A stretch of DNA of 64,000 nucleotides from Symsagittifera roscoffensis (taxonomy: Eukaryota > Xenacoelomorpha > Acoela > Convolutidae), in assembly GCF_963678635.1 (NCBI RefSeq), contig NC_087063.1:16988449-17052448 (forward strand), given 5' to 3'. Every line of letters starts with the position of its first letter. Positions within the stretch are counted from its first letter, which is position 1. The position numbers and the translations under genes are program-made. Below are positions 55,856 through 64,000 of the stretch, piece by piece. Under the pieces are notes generated by a model. The model was given only the letters and a program-made list of their open reading frames with translations. It was not told the DNA's origin and ran no database searches.

Positions 55856-55950
55856 GTTTGTGTGGGGGACTCATTAACTTTTTAAAAGTCTTAAGTCTTG
55901 TTGATTTTTTTTTGCCTTAAAGGGTTTATGCTAAAGTATTTTCGGCTTTG
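55480..55950. repeat. Diverged tandem array, ~162-bp unit, about three copies, with a (TG)n tract
   Basis: TCGGCTTAGTGAC recurs at 55618 and 55780, preceded each time by a GGTTTC(A/G)GCTTAT block and followed by GACGAGCAA(A/G)TAAAG. A pure TG/CG microsatellite occupies 55815-55858. Confidence 0.7.
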
Positions 55951-56195
55951 TTACCACTTGATAAATTTATTTCCGATGCTAATTTCACATTCTATGGTCT
56001 TGGCAGGTTTTTGCTTCAAAAATAGCTTTATTAATTTTATAAGATCTGAATCGCTAGTGGTGCGAAATGCAGCTTCGCCCTTGTTCAAAGTTGGTTTCGC
56101 ACGGCTATTTGTCTGTTTGAAACTAAAAAATTTTTCGGGGTCCGAATAAGTTTTTTCAACTCTGTTACAGTGTGAGATTTGAAAAATGTTCAAAA

Positions 56196-56330
56196 TTAAT
56201 GTTTCGGTAGTTGAATAGCTTTTTTCCGAGTTAATCTCGTTGTTCCAAATACATCACATATGTGCTTCGGTAGTTGAATAGCTTTTCTCCCAGTTAATCT
56301 CGTTGTTCCAAATACATCACGAATATACTT
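56196..56330. repeat. Two-copy tandem duplication of ~66 bp
   Basis: CGGTAGTTGAATAGCTTTT and CTCGTTGTTCCAAATACATC occur twice, at 56203 and 56267 onwards, almost unchanged. Confidence 0.85.
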
Positions 56331-56922
56331 CTTCTGTCTGCTAAATTCGCTCTGATTGTTAAATTTGATGGCAATAATGAAACGCGTATGGTGGTTAAAT
56401 AAAAAATATAATTATTATGAAAAGAATAGTTGGAATCTCAAAAAAAAAATCAATTGTTTCTTAATAATTTTCTCATGCCAAAAAGATTTATTCGAAGCTT
56501 TTATAAGCTTAATTGTCTTTCGTTAGTTAAGTTGGAGTAGCGCGCGTTTTTGTTGATTGGTCTCTAAGTTTTTTACCTAGTTTTTGTGTAGCAATGTTTC
56601 TCCATGCTCAATTCAAAATTTTTGAAGGCTTTAAGCTTCCATGTTTTATTCTTATAGAAGTTCAATACCTTACCAAACTTCACTTCAACCAATTATCTTT
56701 AAAGATTAAAACACTGCAGCTGTTTAAATATTTTTGAAAACTTCCTGCTTGTTTTTGTTTTAACTGTCTAAAACGATAGCGTTAATCAAATCTGTTCACA
56801 AAGGTCTGTGGAGATGGTCATTGCGGTATTCAATTTTCGGTCAATGTTTTTTTTGTGACACCTGCTTATAAAATTTATTTATGATTTTGTACGTAGGATG
56901 TAATGTTATATTGGTCTAAGAC

Positions 56923-57317
56923 CATTGGCGGATTAAGACGGGGGACGCCCCTCCCCCCAAAAAGGGATTCGATCCCCTGCCGACCCAAAGGGTCCCGCCT
57001 CTGAACTATGTTGAGATATCCATATTTGGCGACGGACCCTAAAAATTGTCTAAAGGTGCCATCGGCGCCAATATTTGCTAACTTTGAGGGGGGGTAGCCC
57101 TCCGAAAAAGTGCCATTTTTTGGTCAACATTTTCCAAAAAGTGACGCAAAGTGCCTTTTTGGCCTGTTGTTTCAAAATTTTGGCTGCGGCGCAAAAAATT
57201 TGACCAAAAAACGGTCTTTTCAATGCTTTGGGATAGCTCGGAAAATCAATTTTGTCGACCTAAAAAAAGGAAAAAAATTGAAAAGCCCCCCTCGAGAAAC
57301 TCCTAGATCCGCGCCTG
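56923..57317. mobile_element. hAT-like non-autonomous element (395 bp)
   Basis: The ends are CATTGGCGGAT (left) and, reading inward from the right, CAGGCGCGGAT. Both start with CA and flank a GC-rich, non-coding interior with G-runs. The 8-bp flanks TCTAAGAC (56915-56922) and TCTAACAT (57318-57325) agree at 6 of 8 positions, as expected for an aged hAT target duplication. Confidence 0.6.
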
Positions 57318-57329
57318 TCTAACATTGAA

Positions 57330-59200
57330 TGATTTTTCCGTATCGATACTCCAGGGATCTACTATCAGTTCTTACCGCCTGATAATCAACTCATAGTCAA
57401 TTTGACCGTTTTGGAAGTTTTAACTGTTTTAGAAAAAAAATTGGTTTTGTTAAAAAGATATTTGACCATTCTTTTCAACATACAAAAAATATACTAAAAA
57501 TGTTTCTTGGCAACTACTTACTGTTTATGTTCACTTTCAAAACCTAGTTTATAGAAAGTTTTAGATACTTTGAACTAGATAAACGATTGATCTTTAAAAC
57601 AAGGTTTCATTCATCTCAACTGAACTCTAAATATGGACAGCGGTTCAAGCCTCGAGTGTATGAAATACTTCAGCTCAAGATGGTGCTTTTTTCTAACTTT
57701 AAAATCGTTCATATGCCCCTCCTTTCCCCCTCCTCCCCATAGAGAGCTAATATAGATAAAAGATAGCGGGTCAAAATGAAAACGAGCGAGCTCTAAGCGC
57801 TCAAGCGTTATACGGAATATAGAAAAAAATAAGGAGATCCAAAATTGGGCACAATTCCTGCATTTTGTTTGTCCAACCGGGTTTTAGAAAAGTCAATCTT
57901 GTTGCCAATCTCGTGAGCGCATTTGAAGAAAACTGTTTTTAATAGATTTTTGTTGATAATCGACTAGATTGTTTGTTTTTCATATGGACTTTTTGTTTTA
58001 AACCTCGTCATATTTTGTTTTAAACCTCGACCTAAATAAAGTTCTATTTAAAGAAAAGGATTATAGAAGATTGATTTGTCTTTTAGAAGGAGCCTTTTGA
58101 ACGAAGTGATGCTAACACCGGGGCAGGTTGCTTTGTGTGATTTTATTTGTGTGCTGCTAGTAAATTTCTGAACATATTCAGACACGGTTTGCTGATTTTG
58201 GATTTTTGAAGTTCTGGATATGAAGTATCTGCTGTTTCACTTTGATATTTACGCCATGCAATGTCTCAAGTTGAGCTTGATTATTGAATTTTTTTTATTT
58301 ATTTTGTGTTTGTATTTTGAAATCATAATTGGGAAGGGAAATATTGATAACGCTTTGATTTGCTTTATTACCCTTGCGATTTGCATGGGCCATGTATTAG
58401 GGTAATAGACATTTTTTTTCCCGTTAACAACTTTCATTGAGGTAAATTAAGTGGCAAATCTGCACCGGTGAGTGCAATTTTGGTAGTTGAGCGCTTGCAT
58501 GTTTAAGAGTCGATTAACGTAGTTCACACTCTTATATAGGTCGTGATCATTTTATTCTTTTTTTCTGGAAACGTTACCTTACCTTAGCGAACTTTAGTGA
58601 GCGTTGATGTTATATAACGACTATTCTTTTTTTCTAACCTAGGTGCCAAATGTTGGTGCTACTTTTAGGGCACCTTTATGGCTCTTTGATAGCATATGCT
58701 TTGATATTCAAATAGTAATAAGTTAACACAGCTGACACATTTTAAATTTATCAAATGAACCAAAAAAAGCTATTTGTTTCAAACATGACAATCATAAAAA
58801 CTCAATTTCAGAAATTTTCTAACTCAGTAGATCTTGCAATTTTTTGATATGCATAACTAATACATAATGTGGTTTTATGCTTTCCAATTTATTACATGCA
58901 AATTTAGTTTGGATTCCTTCAGTATGTTGTATTCTAAACTATTACTTGCAAAATTGTGTCTATTTTTATTTGGTGCCACTTTTGCTGCCTAGCATTGGCA
59001 ATTTGTTAGCATATGTAGCTGCTTTATTTAGAAGGCAGGGCGTGAGGCTACAATTCTGGAGGTCGAAGGTTCGAACCACATACGTAGCAAAGTTTTAAAA
59101 ATTCGAGGCTCATTTTTGTGTTTTCATATTTAACTTTATAAAACTGCTTTTTTGTCGTGTTCTCGCTAGTGTTTGCGAATCCCAGCGTTGCCTCGGTGTA
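57330..59200. other. AT-rich intergenic DNA
   Basis: I see no gene here. 58365-58440 is a copy of the TTACCCTTGCGAT..TTTTTTCCCGTTAACAAC family. A B box-like GGTTCGAACCA at 59068-59078 follows a possible A box (GGGCGTGAGGC), giving a weak tRNA-like head at 59035-59090 that is not a foldable tRNA. Confidence 0.4.
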
Positions 59201-59203
59201 AAA

Positions 59204-60065
59204 TGCTCTAATAACAAAAGAAGTGCATTCATACTTATAAATGCACATAGATGCACTTAATTATATCTGCACTTTTTGCGTTCAATTAATTTGCTAGAAG
59301 ATCGGCAAAAAGCACCCTCCAATTATGATAGCTGAAATGGGGGAAAAGTGTGATCGAATTATAGTTTCGAAACTTTTTTTCTCAAATTGGGCTTATTTTA
59401 TCAAAAATGCCAATATAGTATTGCTTTCTGAAATTCAAAGAGCTTCCAGGCTATATCTTTTTTGTCTGAAAATCGAAAATTTAAAAAAAAAAGACAAATT
59501 CGTTCTGTTTCTGCGCGTTGTTTAGCTCTTTTCCAACTGTCTATTGGCTATGGTTTCCCAGAAACGATAAACGTAATTCAGATTATTATATAGTTTGTGA
59601 TGATTTTTGTTTTCGTTTTTCAGGAAAAATCTTTTTTTTCTCTAATAACAAAAGAAGTGCATTCATACTCATAAATGCACATTTGAAAGCACTCAGGTTT
59701 TTTGGAGTTCAAATGCATTTTGTGAGTTCAATTTAAATGCATTTGCTAGAAGGTAGGCAAAATGCACTCTCCAATTATGAAAGCTGAAATGGCGCGAAAA
59801 AACGTAATCGATTTCTAGTTTCGAAAGTGGGATTTAATTTTTAGATTTCCCAGCGGAATACAAACTTTTCCTAATAATCCATTTTTTTCAAATTCTGTTA
59901 ATTTTATCAATATAAAGCCAATTTGAAATTGCTCTTGAAGTTCAAAGGGCTTGAAGGCCATATATTTTTTGTTTGAAATTCGAAAGTTGAAGTTTTAAAA
60001 AAAAAAACAAGTCAATGTTTTTTCTGTTTCTTTGCGTTTATTGACTCTTTTCCAAGTGTCTGTTG
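59204..60065. repeat. Direct duplication of a ~400-bp segment
   Basis: 59204-59560 and 59638-60065 align collinearly: TCTAATAACAAAAGAAGTGC, ATAAATGCACAT, CTCCAATTATGA..GCTGAAATGG, then CTCTTTTCCAA.TGTCT. The offset is about 435 bp; identity by eye is around 75%. Confidence 0.75.
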
Positions 60066-60234
60066 GCGATATTTTCATCTGTAAGCGCTCATTGTTTTTC
60101 TTCGTCGTTTTGTTGTTTGCTAACTTTTTTGGCAGGTATAATTTAATTGAGTGTCGGCTTTAATTCTACCGGCTTACTTACCTAATATAATTTTTTTCTG
60201 ATTATAGTTTTTTAAATTGACTAAATTTTTTTCG

Positions 60235-60405
60235 TTCTATTACCCCGGTCCTACTAAATGCAGGACTAACCGTGGAGGAGGGGAACCTCATGCAGTTTGC
60301 CGTATCCGGTCCCACTTTTCGGAGGCGGCTGACACAGGGACCCCTCCAAATGTGACCGAAATGGGATTGCCTTATGACAGTCAAAGCGGACCAAAAAACT
60401 GAAAA
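60235..60405. other. GC-rich island of ~170 bp
   Basis: This stands out strongly from the AT-rich surroundings. It contains ACTAACCGTGG, ATCCGGTCCC, GGCTGACACAGGGACCCC and TCCAAATGTGACC in an order that recalls U1 snRNA, but no Sm site or proper 5' splice-pairing sequence is visible. It could be a snRNA-derived pseudogene or an unrelated repeat. Confidence 0.3.
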
Positions 60406-61079
60406 GCACATTTTTTGCGAATTATTGCTAGTTTTATTTTTAATTTTCTTGAGTTTTTTTTGCTTCTGTGGCATTCTGCCGGCTTACTTTCTAAAAGTTT
60501 TTGCATATTATAATGAACTTTGATAAAACTTTAGTTCATAGCCGTTTTTTGGTCTCGAAAACTAAATAACTTTGTTATTTTGATAGTAAATTGTTCAAAA
60601 TTATTAAAAACAATTTTATAGGCACATTTACTTGGTTGATATCGTGTCGGCTTATTTTAAGCCACCCAATTGTTAAAAGATTGGGTTAACTTACGGCAAG
60701 CTAATTATTATAACTTAGGAGATTTGCCCACTTTATTGCGAATTTTCCAGTTCTAAAAATAGGACGAATGCAGCATTTGTTTGTGAACGTTTTTGGCGAT
60801 CAGTTTTGGAGTTTAAAAATATGTGTGTAAGTTTGTTTGTTTTCCACTCCGGCGGAATCAATTTTCTCACATGTACGTACTTGAAAGTTCAGCCACATAA
60901 ATTTACTTAGCTGCTGTAGGTAGAGTATTGATCTTGCTTTATCACTCATGCGATCAGCAATGGTGTTGCAACCGGGTACTGGACTTTGTTTCCTTTAAAT
61001 AACTTTGTTCACACAATTCATACTTGAAAATAATACACGTGTTGAACTTGCTTTGATATAAATTCAAATTCAAGGAGCA

Positions 61080-61235
61080 TTCTATGCATTTGGCGCAGTG
61101 GTAATACCCATGCTTGAGATGAGGATTTCCAGTGGGTCCATTTCAGTCGGTGTCTGTTTTTATTGCTAAATGAAACTTTTTGGGCTATTGACTATTGTCT
61201 GTTTGCTTATTTTTGTCGGCTTAGTACCTGCAGAA
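61080..61235 (+). repeat. SINE-like unit
   Basis: A box-like TGGCGCAGTGGTAAT (61091-61105) and a degenerate B box (GGGTCCATTTCAGTC) precede CTGTTTTT and the tail ACTATTGTCTGTTTGCTTAT..GTCGGCTTAGTACC. It is preceded at 60930-61020 by a copy of the TCATGCGATCAGCAATGG..family. Confidence 0.5.
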
Positions 61236-61244
61236 AGGACTTTT

Positions 61245-61690
61245 CTGACGGAAGGGTCAGCGCAAATCAACACAAGGCAGTGCAAAATAAGGGAAGCCAG
61301 GACATCGCAAGTCAGGGCAGCTCTAAGAGAAGCCGGGCAAAACAAGCAGAGGCAGGGCAGCTCAAGACAAGGAGCTGCGGCGTAGGGCAAGCAAGACAGT
61401 GCAGCGCAAAACAAGGCAGTGTAGATCAAAGCAGGGCAGCGCAAGGCAAGGCAAGGCAGCGCAGCCTATAGCAACAAAGGGCCGCTCAAAGCGCAGTGCA
61501 AATCAACACAAAGGCAGTACAAATCAAGGGAAGGCAGGGAAGTGTAAGGAGAGGCAGACAATGGCAGGGTAAGGCAGAGCAGCGCATGCCCTGTCAGTAC
61601 AAGACAAGGCTTGGAGAAGCATGGTAGTACAGCGCATAGCATGACAAGGCATCGAAAAGCAGGGTAATAAGATGTCTGTACTCGATTTTG
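61245..61690. repeat. Cryptic low-complexity array of AGGCAG/GCAAGGC words
   Basis: About 440 bp of purine-rich sequence on the plus strand is built from irregular ~10-bp variants of AAGGCAGCGCA. ORFs on both strands here reflect the repeat, not a protein. Confidence 0.85.
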
Positions 61691-62059
61691 CTGCAATCCA
61701 AGCGTTGATCATTTATATGCGATTGGTGAAAATACTGACAACGCAACGAGGTGAAATAACGAGGAGTGGGATTTGCTTTTTTAATTCACAAGGTGTTTTT
61801 TGGCGTTTTTTTTAAAACGTTATATAATTCAACCAAACCTAAAAGCTTTGCAGATGCTTCTTGCTGTAATAAGTTTTCAGATGCTTCTTGCAGTCTTCAG
61901 TTTTTTGTCAAAATTTTTTTTCTATTTCTCAAATTTTTGTCAAAATTAAGAAAAAATTTCAAAGCTTAATTTTTATTTCAGACTTGTACTCGTACTTGCA
62001 TGCTAATGCAGGTGCAATTTAAACATGAAGTTTTCGTGTACCGATTTGTGCAATGATGA

Positions 62060-63960
62060 AATAAAACCAGCTAGTTAGCTTGCTCAAAAACAGTTTTGTG
62101 AACCAATTCACCCCATGAAATTACTTCTCAAAAATCCTAGGTTTTTACTTGAATAACTTGCTAAGAAACATTTGAAGATTTGGTAAACCGGTTCACGCTA
62201 AATGTTAGATTTAAAAAGTTTGGAGATCCTTGCTTGGCTTAAAAATCATAAATTTTTGTGATACGATTCACACAGTAATTTAAATTTAAATGTATTAGAA
62301 GCTTGAATGGTTGTCTTAGAAAAATCTAATTGTCTGTCAATGGACTCCTGGTATGGATTTTTTTCAAAAGCTTACAGTTTCCCTGATTGCTGAGACAAAA
62401 AGGAATTTTTATGTGACGATTCGGTTACGATTACTGCAAATTGACAAATTATTACACTTTCATGCAATACAAAGTAATTTTTAAGCACTTAGGGTTTTAA
62501 AATTTCAGCCCTTGATTGGCTTTTCATATAATTGATTGGCCGGGGCGTTTTTTTCTTAAATGTCTCCAAATTGGGCGGCGCGATTCATTTATTTTCCTGA
62601 TTATCTCAAAATAACTTACATTTGCGAACTGTTTCGTTCTTGAAAAACTTTTCAACTTTTTCAACGTGTCATCACTTCAATAGACTGCCTCAAAAAATCC
62701 AAACTTTTTTCAAACCGATTTTTTTATTGCTTGCTTAGAAACACGTCTTGGAAGCTGAATCAGGCTGTGGTACATCTTTAAATTATGCGATGTGTTGTTG
62801 CTTAATTAGCTTGCTAAACAACTTGAACATTTCGTGAACCCTTCACCTTATAGCACAGTTTCAAAAAATCGACGATCTCACTAAAATAGCTCACCTTAAA
62901 GATTTTGATTTTGGCGAACGATTTACGCAAAATATTGTTGAATAACGGCTTAGTTTTTTGCAATCCGATTTATGCTATACGTTTTTTTTCCGACTCATGC
63001 TAACTTGACGTTTGTGCGATCTGATTCATGCTATAATTTAAGTTCAAAAATTTTGAAGGTCATCCCTTGAATAGCTTGCATAAAATGTCATCAGTTTCGC
63101 GAACCATTTCACGCTCAATAGCAACTTCAAACTTTTCAAAAATTGTTTTGCTTCGAAAATATTTTTCTTGTCAATCGAGTCCTATTATGGAATATTATAA
63201 AAAAAAAACTCAAAGTTTCCACGCTTGCTGAGAATCTTCAACTTGATGAGAATCGTTTCTTTATGAAATCCCTTGTCCTAAACTTCAGTAAATTTTTCAA
63301 ACAGCTCAAAGCATGGATAGCTTGCCAAGAAATTCTAAATTTTGTGTGCGATTCATGGAATTAAATAATTAGAAAGTTTTCAAAGTTTTATTGCTTGAAT
63401 AGCATTCTTAAAAAACTCGATTTTTTAGCAAACCAATTCAGTCAATCTATTACCTGAAAAGTTTCGAAAATCATCGCTTGCATAGCGTACCTTGAAAAAC
63501 ACCAACTTTTGCGTTTGCGATACGAGTCACGCTATGAAAGATCTCTATTCAAGCTATAATCAAGTTGTATAAAAAACTAAAAGTTTTGCTCATTGGTTAA
63601 TAACGGCATAATACAAATGTATTTTTTTTTCTTTGAAAATCATCGCTTGAATGGTTTGCTTAGAAAAACTAACTTTTGATCAATCGATTCATGGTATGAA
63701 ATACCGCGAAAACTTCAAATTTTGCATAAATTCAGAATGCATAAATGTTTAGAAAAATTTTTGACTTTTTTCAAACCAATTCGTGGTATGAATTAGCCTT
63801 ACAAACTTTCACTTGTTTTATCACTTGCGTGGCTTGTCTAGAAAGTATATCTAAACTTTTGCAAATGATTCACGATACAGAATAACTTGAATTTACCCAA
63901 AGTTTCAATACTTGAAAGTTTTGCTGAGCGCAAATAACTTTTTACGAGCTGATAGATAAA
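62060..63960. repeat. Strongly diverged satellite-like array, ~80-90 bp unit
   Basis: Two words alternate across the stretch: GCTTGAATAGCTTGCTTAGA-like and a GCGAACCGATTCACGCTATG-like word. The first appears near 62143, 62229, 62302, 63063, 63312, 63390, 63474, 63645 and 63822; the spacings between neighbouring copies cluster at 75-90 bp. It continues to the window end and probably beyond. Confidence 0.7.
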
Positions 63961-64000
63961 TGGAGATGGGCTTTTTAATTGTCTGTCTGCTTTTTTTTGT

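Noticed and set aside
61163-61696. ORFs on both strands (Ala/Leu/Cys-rich or Gln/Arg-rich)
   Set aside because: They derive from the AGGCAG-type low-complexity tract and are open only because of its skewed composition.

Overview
The window looks like a piece of an invertebrate (probably metazoan) nuclear chromosome. It is AT-rich and gene-poor, uses the standard genetic code, has one multi-exon host-type gene with a GT-AG intron, and is otherwise packed with transposable elements and their decay products. I cannot name the species from sequence alone. The Ty3/Gypsy elements, the GIY-YIG Penelope-like element and the tRNA-headed SINE-like repeats all fit an animal.

Layout. 1-5.7 kb: nested copies of a ~1.2 kb dispersed repeat (called family D here) and an older repeat with a 370-bp tandem duplication. 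5.7-17.6 kb (minus strand): element A, an internally deleted giant Ty3/Gypsy-like copy. It consists of a 3.1 kb 5' LTR/leader, a ~60-bp minisatellite replacing the start of gag, a gag coiled-coil remnant, and then ~7.4 kb of broken accessory coding sequence with two SGNH-hydrolase-like domains and long unassigned segments. 17.6-18.8 kb: part of a D copy. 18.8-30.2 kb (plus strand): element C, with 5' LTR/leader, gag (two CCHC knuckles), protease, RT, RNase H, integrase and, after integrase, the N-terminal part of a macro domain related to the TARG1/OARD1 class. 30.2-36.2 kb (minus strand): element B, a relative of C and A with 5' LTR/leader plus gag, cut off before pol and fused tail-to-tail with C inside the macro domain. 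36.2-38.4 kb: D copies again.

38.6-42.4 kb (minus strand): the only convincing host gene, a two-exon NCL/CAX-type cation (Na+/Ca2+-like) exchanger of 564 residues. It has a signal peptide, a Ser/Thr/Pro/Glu repeat and both alpha-repeats; the splice sites can be placed to the base. 42.4-64 kb: AT-rich intergenic DNA with SINE-like units, a 437-bp TIR element with a perfect 8-bp target duplication, a hAT-like 395-bp element, several diverged tandem arrays, and a Penelope-like element (50.9-53.9 kb). That element has pseudo-LTRs, a GIY-YIG endonuclease and an unexpected PHD-like zinc finger lodged between RT motifs B and C.

The most interesting inference is that A and C are complementary remnants of one giant retroelement lineage: gag-pol followed by a macro domain and a ~2,400-residue accessory block with tandem SGNH-like domains. 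No retroelement copy here is intact. C carries about ten frame breaks, and the Penelope copy five stops and one frameshift.
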